Source: Planctomycetota bacterium
Lineage (GTDB): Bacteria > Planctomycetota > Phycisphaerae > Sedimentisphaerales > Anaerobacaceae
Length of the DNA: 7,053 bases
Reading direction: 5' to 3'
NCBI GenBank assembly: GCA_023135255.1
Contig: JAGLTN010000105.1
Span: 1-7,053, forward strand
Positions within the stretch are counted from its first letter, which is position 1. Every line of letters starts with the position of its first letter. Shown here piece after piece: positions 1 to 5,858 of this stretch. The notes under the pieces were generated by a model. It saw nothing but the letters and a program-made list of their open reading frames with translations, had not been told where the DNA came from and searched no databases. Made by a program: the position numbers and the translations under genes.

Positions 1-1442
1 ATAAAATCAACATCAACATCGGTATCCCACAAAAGCTTACATACCGTATAAAAGTTGAGCACCTTTGTGCGCCTGCCCATAAAGCCCATAGGCAGTTCAA
101 AGCCGTCAAGCTTTTGCTGTTTAAAATATTTAACGTCCCCCTGAAGCATACCCAAAGGCATCGGATGAAAACCTAAACCCAAGTGACGCAAATATTTCTC
201 ATGCAGGATCATCTTACAATCCCGTTCATCACATATCTTCCGCCATGTCTCAAATGATTCTTTAAAAAACTTATTTTCGTAAGTATCAACCTTACTCATC
301 TCTGGAAAAGTAAGATCAAAATCTCTCCCCCACGTACAAACAGACACCATCGTCCCCGGTGCTGGTCTTTCAGTCTTTGGCGGCTCAAGATGGCTTCCAT
401 ACGCAAAATGCGCAAAAGTGACATCTGGGACTTCTTTCTGAACTCTCTCGATCGTCTCTCTGCCAAGCTTCATATACCTCTCAGCAATTGTCGTATCGTC
501 GCCGCAAAGCTCACAATGACACCATCCGCCGGTATCCGCGGGCCAGGCAGTTAAATATTTCACCTGCGGGTTGTCTTTAAGAAATTTGATAATGCTGTTT
601 ATATAATAATCAACAGCCTCCTTATTATTTGTACAGAATTGACCTGCTTTTTTTCTTTCGCCGTCCCGTTCAGGCCACCAGTCTTTATGCTTACTGAATT
701 CCGAATCAGGCAAAAACATAAAATAGGCATGACCACCGGCACCTATTACCATGTCACGTTTTTCAAGTTCGCCGAAAACTTTCTGATAGCTTGGCCAGTG
801 TTTAAAACATGTTATCGAATGGTCAAGCCCATACTGGAACATGTTGATCCTGTTCTTGCACATCCAGTCGATACGTCTCGGCAAATCCGCCATTGTATTA
901 TCACCAAGTGCGGTCCCAACACTGGTAATATCATAAGTCAAAAACCTTCTCATCCTTACCGTAAAGTCAGGCTTTTCAACAATATTCAGATTAGCGCACG
1001 CTTTCAAAACCTCATCAACCGTCAACGTTGGCAGGATTTCATCGATTTCATCCGGGTAATACCATCTGCATCCAAGCCTTTCCAGAAAATCATAAACCGC
1101 GAAAAGGCTGCCCCTGTCACCACCACCCGAAAGAACAAGGCCGTTCTTGACAGATTTGATTGCATATTCTTCCCTTGCTAAGCTAAGCTCTTTAATATCA
1201 TGGTTAGCCTGATTAGCTACAGTAATTGTAAACTTCGTATACCATTTTGAGTTTTTAATATCAAAATTTTTACCTGTAATTTTACCCAGGTACTTCTGCA
1301 ATTGCTCCGCTGCGAATTTCTCTGTTATAGTAGCCTTTTTGGGATTAATAATTGTTATTTCCCCGGCAAAGCTGCTAACCGCGCCAATGCATATTATTGC
1401 TGTTAACAATAAAAGTTTCATAATTTTCATTTTCTTACTCAT
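1..1442 (-). CDS. Secreted DUF4838 (GH163-like) protein, copy 3 of tandem array; 3' end outside window
   Basis: Probable exported glycan-acting enzyme, third gene of the operon. I translated it by hand: an open frame of 480 codons runs off the left edge without a stop, so about 190 C-terminal residues are missing compared with its neighbours. The ATG at 1440-1442 is chosen because AAGGAG lies 10 nt upstream; Met5 and Met8 are less well placed. Residues 1-26 form a signal peptide (basic start, LLLLTAIICIGAV core, likely cleavage after SFA). Residues 27-150 are the GH67N-like domain with SGGGDRGSLFAVY at 105-117 and LGCRWY at 123-128. The DUF4838 region follows, with WPAD at 300-303, CxCxxC at C308/C310/C313, HEKYLRHLG at 414-422 and FELPMG at 448-453. 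It is close to copy 2 up to about residue 170 and clearly more divergent in the barrel (for example AYFMFLPDSEF where the others have MFFKFMPP), so its substrate may differ. The family call is firm; the reaction is inferred. Confidence 0.88.
   Translation of the reverse strand, partial: MSKKMKIMKLLLLTAIICIGAVSSFAGEITIINPKKATITEKFAAEQLQKYLGKITGKNFDIKNSKWYTKFTITVANQANHDIKELSLAREEYAIKSVKNGLVLSGGGDRGSLFAVYDFLERLGCRWYYPDEIDEILPTLTVDEVLKACANLNIVEKPDFTVRMRRFLTYDITSVGTALGDNTMADLPRRIDWMCKNRINMFQYGLDHSITCFKHWPSYQKVFGELEKRDMVIGAGGHAYFMFLPDSEFSKHKDWWPERDGERKKAGQFCTNNKEAVDYYINSIIKFLKDNPQVKYLTAWPADTGGWCHCELCGDDTTIAERYMKLGRETIERVQKEVPDVTFAHFAYGSHLEPPKTERPAPGTMVSVCTWGRDFDLTFPEMSKVDTYENKFFKESFETWRKICDERDCKMILHEKYLRHLGLGFHPMPLGMLQGDVKYFKQQKLDGFELPMGFMGRRTKVLNFYTVCKLLWDTDVDVDF
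1203..1270. repeat. 68-bp exact direct repeat, copy in DUF4838 copy 3
   Basis: These 68 bases are identical to 3272-3339 in copy 2, without a single synonymous change. They encode a segment of the GH67N-like domain around NSKWYTKFTITVANQAN. Single mismatches flank the block on both sides and identity stays high beyond them. This indicates recent duplication or gene conversion. Confidence 0.9.
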
Positions 1443-1452
1443 AAAAATCTTT

Positions 1453-1458
1453 CTCCTT
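1453..1458 (-). promoter_or_regulatory. Shine-Dalgarno site of DUF4838 copy 3
   Basis: The minus strand reads AAGGAG in the 20-bp gap between copies 2 and 3, 10 nt before the ATG at 1440-1442. It decides the start of copy 3 over the downstream in-frame ATGs at codons 5 and 8. Confidence 0.8.
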
Positions 1459-1462
1459 AAAA

Positions 1463-3499
1463 TTAGTTATCTTGTAACACTTTAGTTCTTACCAGGCTGT
1501 CAAAGTCGATTTTGCGTTTTCTTTCGACTTCTTTAAGCCAGTTTGCTATATGACTGTCATAATAAATACCGTGACAACTGCTCCAGAGAGCGTCCCAGTA
1601 AAGCCCGCAAGCGGGATTGTCCTTAGCGGTTTTATTTCTCTTATCTGAAAGCTTTTTTGCTTTTAGCAGATTTTTCTTCATCAGGTCTAACTCAGCTTGG
1701 TAATCTTCTGCATTATCAACGCTTTTTAAATTACTATCGTGCTTACAAGTCTGGCACAAATAACTGCACGCCTGCCATTGCTCTCTGGCGTAATCTGCTG
1801 TCTTTATAAATTTGCTTATTCTTGTTTTTACCTTTTCATCAGATTCGTTTTTCAATGCCTGTTTTGAATAATCCATTGCAAGCTGAAAATGCCTTTCCGC
1901 ATTTTCAGCATAATCCAGCAAACTAACAGGGTACAATGTTTGAAGCGTTTTACATCTCCAGCCGAGATCATTGCACCTGTCAAAGTATTGCAAATTTGGT
2001 TGACCAGCTACAATGGCCTCATAAGCCTTTTTCATCAGACCGGCATTTTGGCCATAGCACTTTTCAAAAAAGTCCCGCACGATCAAATCAACGTCAGCTT
2101 CGCTGTCCCACAGTAATTTGCAGGTGACATAAAAGTTTAACGACTTGGTTCGTCTGCCCATATATCCCATAGGCAGTTCAAACCCATCCAATCCCTGCTG
2201 CTTGAACCAGCTTAATTCATCTTTCAATATTGCATAGGGAAGGGGGTGATAGTGCATGCCCAGATGACGCAAATATTTTTCATGCAAAAGGAAAGTACAA
2301 TTATATTCAGATGTGATTTTTTTCCATGCCTGAAATACATTCCGAAATTCTTCTGAATTATTTTTATCATAAAAAGGATAAGCCAAATTCCTGCCCCAGG
2401 TGTTGAGAGTTATATTCATTCCCTTTTCGGGCCCTACCTTTTCAGGCGGCTGTTTGTAAAAATGATAAGGAAAATGAGTGTAAGTGACATTTGGAGCCTT
2501 CTCTTTAAGCTTATTATAAACCATGTTGCTTAGCTCAAGATACCGGTCACTAAATGATTTGCCTTTGCATTTTTCACATTGACAGAAGTTGGCCATATCA
2601 CTAGGCCATGGTGCAAAATATTCAATTTCAGGGTTCTCTTCCAGAAATTCAAGCATGTTGTTAATATAAAAATTCACCGCATCCTTGTCGGATGTGCAAA
2701 ATTGGCTTTTCTCTACGCGCTTGCCGTCGATTAGTGCAAACCACTCCGGATGCTTGTCGAACGTATCTGGCGGCATAAATTTAAAGAACATGTGTCCGCC
2801 TGCGCCGATTACCAGGTCACGTTTTTTCATTTCGTCAAAGACAGCCTTATAGCCATACCAGTTAGTATAACAATCTTTGTTATGATCAATGCCGTACTGG
2901 AAGATATTTATACGGTTCTTGATCATCCAGCTGGTTCTGTTAGTCATTTGCTCTTTGCTCATGATCTTTTTAGCAACCGCATTACCCGCAGGCCCCAGAT
3001 CATAAGTGATAAACCGCCTCATTCTGACTTTAAAATCAGGCTTCTCAACAAAATCTAAATCACCTGCTTTTTCAACAACTTCACTAACAGTCAGCGTTGG
3101 CACTATCTCATCTTCCGGGTCCATGTAATACCATCTGCAACCAAGTTTTTCCAGAAAATCATAAACCGCGTAAAGGCTGCCCCTGTCACCACCCCCCGAA
3201 AGAACAAGGCCATTCTTGACAGATTTAATTACATATTCTTCTCTTGCTAAGCTCAGCTTCTTAATCTTATAGTTAGCCTGATTAGCTACAGTAATTGTAA
3301 ACTTCGTATACCATTTTGAGTTTTTAATATCAAAATTTTCACCTGTAATTTTGCCCAGATATTTCTGCAATTCCGCCGCCGCGAATTTCTCTGTTATACT
3401 GGCCTTTTTGGGATTAATAATCGTTATTTGTTTCGCAAAAATATTACCCGTAAGAACCAAAATAAATAAAATTATCGTAACTGCTTTTTTCTGCATCAT
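1463..3499 (-). CDS. Secreted DUF4838 (GH163-like) protein, copy 2 of tandem array
   Basis: Complete 678-residue protein, probably an exported glycoside hydrolase. The N-terminus (basic MMQKK, then a hydrophobic run to IFA22) is a signal peptide with likely cleavage before K23. Residues 23-145 form a GH67N-like alpha/beta domain with SGGGDRGSLYAVY at 101-113 and LGCRWYYMD at 119-127. The DUF4838 barrel covers roughly 150-480: VRMRRFITYDLG (158-169), IGAGGHMFFKFMPP (231-244), WPSD (298-301) followed by C306/C308/C311, HEKYLRHLG (406-414) and FELPMG (440-445). A helical C-terminal part ends with the shared GLYWDA block (632-637). Copy-specific cysteines occur at 578, 582, 585, 631 and 642. It lies 24 bp after copy 1 and 20 bp before copy 3. 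The start has tandem ATGs and no good Shine-Dalgarno, so translation may depend on coupling with copy 1. In CAZy as I recall it, characterised DUF4838 members (GH163) are endo-beta-N-acetylglucosaminidases; the substrate here is unknown. Confidence 0.9.
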   Translation of the reverse strand: MMQKKAVTIILFILVLTGNIFAKQITIINPKKASITEKFAAAELQKYLGKITGENFDIKNSKWYTKFTITVANQANYKIKKLSLAREEYVIKSVKNGLVLSGGGDRGSLYAVYDFLEKLGCRWYYMDPEDEIVPTLTVSEVVEKAGDLDFVEKPDFKVRMRRFITYDLGPAGNAVAKKIMSKEQMTNRTSWMIKNRINIFQYGIDHNKDCYTNWYGYKAVFDEMKKRDLVIGAGGHMFFKFMPPDTFDKHPEWFALIDGKRVEKSQFCTSDKDAVNFYINNMLEFLEENPEIEYFAPWPSDMANFCQCEKCKGKSFSDRYLELSNMVYNKLKEKAPNVTYTHFPYHFYKQPPEKVGPEKGMNITLNTWGRNLAYPFYDKNNSEEFRNVFQAWKKITSEYNCTFLLHEKYLRHLGMHYHPLPYAILKDELSWFKQQGLDGFELPMGYMGRRTKSLNFYVTCKLLWDSEADVDLIVRDFFEKCYGQNAGLMKKAYEAIVAGQPNLQYFDRCNDLGWRCKTLQTLYPVSLLDYAENAERHFQLAMDYSKQALKNESDEKVKTRISKFIKTADYAREQWQACSYLCQTCKHDSNLKSVDNAEDYQAELDLMKKNLLKAKKLSDKRNKTAKDNPACGLYWDALWSSCHGIYYDSHIANWLKEVERKRKIDFDSLVRTKVLQDN
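3272..3339. repeat. 68-bp exact direct repeat, copy in DUF4838 copy 2
   Basis: This is the partner of 1203-1270, offset by 2069 bp in the same orientation. The corresponding part of copy 1 has diverged strongly (SVANNLN in place of TVANQAN and no NSKWYTK segment), so the match is specific to copies 2 and 3. Confidence 0.9.
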
Positions 3500-3523
3500 T
3501 GTTAAATTCTTTTGGATTAGATT

Positions 3524-5536
3524 TTATTGTTTTTTAAAGCCATTTTCACGTTTTTCGTCAAAAAGTTTTCGCCATTTTTTCATATGACCGCTCATAAATG
3601 TTCCCTGCTGATGGTTCCAGATCGCATCCCAATAAAGACCACCGCCAGGATTCGCAGTTGCAAGAGCATCTCTTTTCTTAACGAACCCGTCAGCTTGCTC
3701 AATGCACCGCTCAGCAAGGTTCAACTTTGCTTTATATTCAGCCGCATCTTTTGCCTGCTTCAAACTTTCAATGTAACCAGATGCCCTGGTCATCAACTCT
3801 CTGCCTTGCCATTCAATTTGCAGATATTCGAGTGACTTCTGAAATTTACCAATTCGCTCTTTCGTTTTCTCATCATCACAAGCCGCTATCGCCTGGTCTG
3901 TATATTCACACCCATATTCAAGATGCTTAATTGCGTTCAAAGCATATTTATTTTCCTTAGCGGGATAAGCATTAAGCACACCCTTAAAGTTCCAATTCAG
4001 CATATTGAACTGTCTGAAATATCTATAGTCCAACTGAGCCAGCTCAACCTCTTCATAAGCTTTTCTCATTACCGGTGCTAATTTACCATACATCTTGTCA
4101 AAGTAATCATCAATAATTGCATAAACATCACTGTCGATATCCCAGGTTAGCTTGCAAACGGCGTACAAATTCAAAGATTTGGTTCTTCTGCCGAAATACC
4201 CCATAGGCAATTCAAAGCCGTCAAGGCCTATGCCATGCAAATACTGAATTTCAGGCTTAGTGAATTTTACAGGCAGCGGATGAAATCCAAAACCAAGATG
4301 CCTGAGGTACTTTTCATGGTAGATAAACGTATTGTTATATTCTTTTGATAATTTTGACCATGCGGCAAGTGCATCACGGAAATGCTTAGGCGTCCTTGAG
4401 TCGTCCATTGTAAAATCAAAATTCCTGCCCCATGTACAAAGCGTAATATTCATATTTTTAGCAGGCTTTGCATTCTTCGGCGGCTGCATAAAAGATCCGT
4501 AAGGAAAATGTGTAAATGTTACATCAGGTCTTTCTTTTTTGAGCAGCTTGTATACCGTGTTGCTTAATTCAAGATAACGATCGCCGACAGTTATATCCTT
4601 ACAAAGATCACATTCACACCAGTTGCCCATATCATGAGGCCAGGGGCCAAAGTATTTGATCTGCGGATTTTCATTTAAAAATTGCAGCATGTTATCTACA
4701 TAAAACTGACACGCATCTTTGTTGGAAGTGCAGAATTGACTATGAGCGACTCTTTTGCCCTTTATCAAAGCAAACCACTCCGGATGCTCTTTGAATGTTT
4801 CTGGCGGCATAAATTTAAAGAACATGTGCCCGCCTGCGCCGATTACCATGTCACGTTTTTTCAATTCGTCAAAGACAGCTTTATACCCAGGCCAGTTATC
4901 ATAACAGTCCTTGTTGTGGTCGATGCCGTACTGGAAAATGTTAATCCGGTTCTTACACATCCAGTCGATCCGATCTGTCATCTGTTTTTTGCTCATAATG
5001 ACTTTGGATACTTTATTATTTCTATGCCCCAGATCATAAGTGATAAACCTTCTCATCCTGACCGAAAAGTCAGGCTTGGCAACAATATTAAGACCGCCTG
5101 ATGCAATTTTAATTACTTCTTCAATACTCAGTTTTGGGATGATCTCGTCAGCTTCGTCCATGAAGTACCAGCGGCATCCGAGTTTCTCAAGAAATTCATA
5201 AACCGCATAAAGGCTGCCCCTGTCACCACCACCAGAAAGAACCATCCCGTTTTCAACTGTTTTTACGCAGTAATCTTCCTGCCCAAGATTAAGCTGTGGG
5301 TTAAGATTGTTAGCAACTGAAAATGTAAAATCACCATTTTTCTCAGTACTCGTAATAGCAATTTTTTCTGATGTGATTTTTTGAAGATATTTACTTAATT
5401 CTTCTGCCGCAAATTTCTCGGTTAAAGTCGGATTGGCAGGGGTTAAAATTGAAGCTGGTTGTCCAAAAGCTGCTGTAAAAAAAGAAATTAGAAATATTAC
5501 TGATAAAATGAGGTGCCTTGAAACATTCCTTGTCAT
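3524..5536 (-). CDS. Secreted DUF4838 (GH163-like) protein, copy 1, first gene of the operon
   Basis: Complete 670-residue protein, the promoter-proximal member of the three paralogues and probably an exported glycan hydrolase. The start at 5536 has AGGAG 8 nt upstream. Residues 1-25 are a signal peptide (MTRNVSRH, hydrophobic core, likely cleavage after AFG). Residues 26-147 match the GH67N-like domain, with SGGGDRGSLYAVY at 101-113 and LGCRWYFMD at 119-127. The DUF4838 region spans about 150-480: VRMRRFITYDLG (159-170), WMCKNRINIFQYGIDH (192-207), WPHD (299-302) with C307/C309/C312, HEKYLRHLG (407-415) and FELPMG (441-446), ending near YFDKMYG. The rest is helical and carries GLYWDA at 633-638. 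D302, E408 and E442 are invariant in all three copies and are candidate active-site acids, though I could not assign roles. The gene diverges from a XylR-type regulator across 322 bp, implying sugar-controlled expression. The family is clear; the reaction is inferred. Confidence 0.9.
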   Translation of the reverse strand: MTRNVSRHLILSVIFLISFFTAAFGQPASILTPANPTLTEKFAAEELSKYLQKITSEKIAITSTEKNGDFTFSVANNLNPQLNLGQEDYCVKTVENGMVLSGGGDRGSLYAVYEFLEKLGCRWYFMDEADEIIPKLSIEEVIKIASGGLNIVAKPDFSVRMRRFITYDLGHRNNKVSKVIMSKKQMTDRIDWMCKNRINIFQYGIDHNKDCYDNWPGYKAVFDELKKRDMVIGAGGHMFFKFMPPETFKEHPEWFALIKGKRVAHSQFCTSNKDACQFYVDNMLQFLNENPQIKYFGPWPHDMGNWCECDLCKDITVGDRYLELSNTVYKLLKKERPDVTFTHFPYGSFMQPPKNAKPAKNMNITLCTWGRNFDFTMDDSRTPKHFRDALAAWSKLSKEYNNTFIYHEKYLRHLGFGFHPLPVKFTKPEIQYLHGIGLDGFELPMGYFGRRTKSLNLYAVCKLTWDIDSDVYAIIDDYFDKMYGKLAPVMRKAYEEVELAQLDYRYFRQFNMLNWNFKGVLNAYPAKENKYALNAIKHLEYGCEYTDQAIAACDDEKTKERIGKFQKSLEYLQIEWQGRELMTRASGYIESLKQAKDAAEYKAKLNLAERCIEQADGFVKKRDALATANPGGGLYWDAIWNHQQGTFMSGHMKKWRKLFDEKRENGFKKQ

Positions 5537-5544
5537 AATAAGGT

Positions 5545-5549
5545 CTCCT
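5545..5549 (-). promoter_or_regulatory. Shine-Dalgarno site of DUF4838 copy 1
   Basis: The minus strand reads AGGAG, 8 nt from the ATG at 5534-5536. It fixes the start of the first operon gene. Strong sites like this are unusual in Bacteroidota, which helps argue against that phylum. Confidence 0.8.
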
Positions 5550-5599
5550 GTGAAATAAGTTTTTCTTTAATACTATTTGCAATATTGCTTTTACTACAG

Positions 5600-5616
5600 A
5601 CTTAACAGCATTAAGT
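5600..5616. repeat. Inverted repeat in the predicted leader of the DUF4838 operon
   Basis: ACTTAA (5600-5605) and TTAAGT (5611-5616) are perfect 6-bp arms around CAGCA. It lies between the candidate TATAAT and the Shine-Dalgarno of copy 1, so it would be in the 5' untranslated RNA or could be a downstream operator site. The arms are weak as an RNA stem (mostly A-U). Confidence 0.35.
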
Positions 5617-5649
5617 TCGCTTGTTTTTTTCAGTTTTTTCACTTGAGGT

Positions 5650-5655
5650 ATTATA
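5650..5655 (-). promoter_or_regulatory. Candidate -10 box of the DUF4838 operon promoter
   Basis: On the minus strand this reads TATAAT, a perfect sigma-70-type -10. The hexamer 17 bp upstream (5673-5678, minus ATGATT) does not resemble TTGACA, and neither do the 16- or 18-bp alternatives; there is no TG extension. Transcription would start near 5643, giving a leader of roughly 105 nt before the ATG of copy 1. A good -10 with no -35 is typical of promoters that need an activator such as an AraC-family protein. Confidence 0.5.
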
Positions 5656-5742
5656 TACTACTTTGCTAAAATAATCATCCCCTGATTGCGACGAAATACT
5701 TTTTTAATTTCAAAAAAATCACCAGTTTACGTCAATTTCTGC

Positions 5743-5770
5743 TTGGGTTTCGTATAAAAAGGTGTAGAAT
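5743..5770 (+). promoter_or_regulatory. Candidate promoter of the XylR-type regulator (weak)
   Basis: TTGGGT (5743-5748) and TAGAAT (5765-5770) are separated by 16 bp, matching the -35 and -10 consensus at 3 and 5 of 6 positions. The start site would be near 5777, leaving a leader of about 80 nt. A second possible -10, TATAAA at 5753-5758, has no partner -35. In such AT-rich DNA chance matches are common, so this is only a candidate. Confidence 0.3.
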
Positions 5771-5790
5771 AAAAAGCATATTTTTTTTTG

Positions 5791-5805
5791 AGATTTTGTA
5801 AATCT
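5791..5805. repeat. Short palindrome after a T run in the regulator leader
   Basis: AGATTT and AAATCT flank a TGT centre, giving perfect 6-bp arms. The outer bases TTTTTG (5785-5790) and CAAAAA (5810-5815) can also pair, leaving a 4-nt bulge on one side. The region is so AT-rich that chance pairing is a real possibility. It may be part of an operator or leader structure. Confidence 0.35.
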
Positions 5806-5815
5806 TCTTCAAAAA

Positions 5816-5839
5816 TAAAGCTGGCACTTGACAGCTTTA
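5816..5839. repeat. 8-bp-arm inverted repeat just upstream of the regulator start
   Basis: The arms TAAAGCTG (5816-5823) and CAGCTTTA (5832-5839) are perfectly complementary around an 8-nt centre, GCACTTGA. The dyad ends 8 nt before the regulator's Shine-Dalgarno core. It could be an operator for autoregulation or an RNA hairpin affecting translation. It is followed by A residues rather than T on the plus strand, so it is not a terminator for plus-strand transcripts. Confidence 0.6.
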
Positions 5840-5847
5840 AAAAAAGT

Positions 5848-5852
5848 GAGGT
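5848..5852 (+). promoter_or_regulatory. Shine-Dalgarno site deciding the TTG start of the regulator
   Basis: GAGGT lies 6 nt before the TTG at 5859. The in-frame TGA at 5847-5849 overlaps this site, so no longer reading is possible. No ATG occurs in this part of the frame before codon 21, which would cut into the conserved first strand of the sensor domain, so TTG is the best start. Confidence 0.7.
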
Positions 5853-5858
5853 TTTGGT

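Larger units (their letters stand above)
5537..5858. promoter_or_regulatory. Divergent intergenic control region between operon and regulator
   Basis: This is the only gene-free stretch over 300 bases. It is very AT-rich, with T and A runs, and must carry the promoters of both the minus-strand operon and the plus-strand regulator. It contains a TATAAT facing the operon (5650-5655), a weaker candidate -10 facing the regulator (5765-5770), inverted repeats at 5600-5616, 5791-5805 and 5816-5839, and AATTTC twice (5706-5711 and 5734-5739). I saw no convincing AraC-type tandem 17-bp direct repeat, so the regulator's binding site is not identified. No small gene with a plausible ribosome binding site was found here. 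Confidence 0.8.

Noticed and set aside
639..1181. Plus-strand open frame of 180 codons opposite copy 3, with look-alikes at 2750-3058 and 4682-5101
   Set aside because: The three antisense frames resemble one another only because they are complements of the same conserved coding region of the paralogues. They lack ribosome binding sites and recognisable domains.
1..1442. Copy 3 as a truncated pseudogene
   Set aside because: The frame is continuous for 480 codons to the window edge, with signal peptide and conserved motifs intact. The missing end is an artefact of the window.
5391..5642. Minus-strand open frame of 83 codons covering the operon leader and the start of copy 1
   Set aside because: It begins at a GTG with no Shine-Dalgarno, overlaps the signal peptide of copy 1 in another frame, and has low-complexity composition.
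5706..5739. AATTTC repeated at 5706-5711 and 5734-5739 as a regulator direct repeat
   Set aside because: The spacing is 28 bp, not the ~21 bp usual for AraC-family half-sites, the shared core is only 6 bp, and the DNA is AT-rich, so chance is likely.
5691..5753. ACGAAA and TTTCGT as a distant inverted repeat
   Set aside because: There are only 6 matching bases, about 50 bp apart, with no extension into the flanks.
5828..5833. Perfect TTGACA on the plus strand as a -35 box
   Set aside because: A 17-bp spacing puts the -10 at 5851-5856 (GTTTTG), which is a poor match and abuts the TTG start. The hexamer is also part of the inverted repeat.
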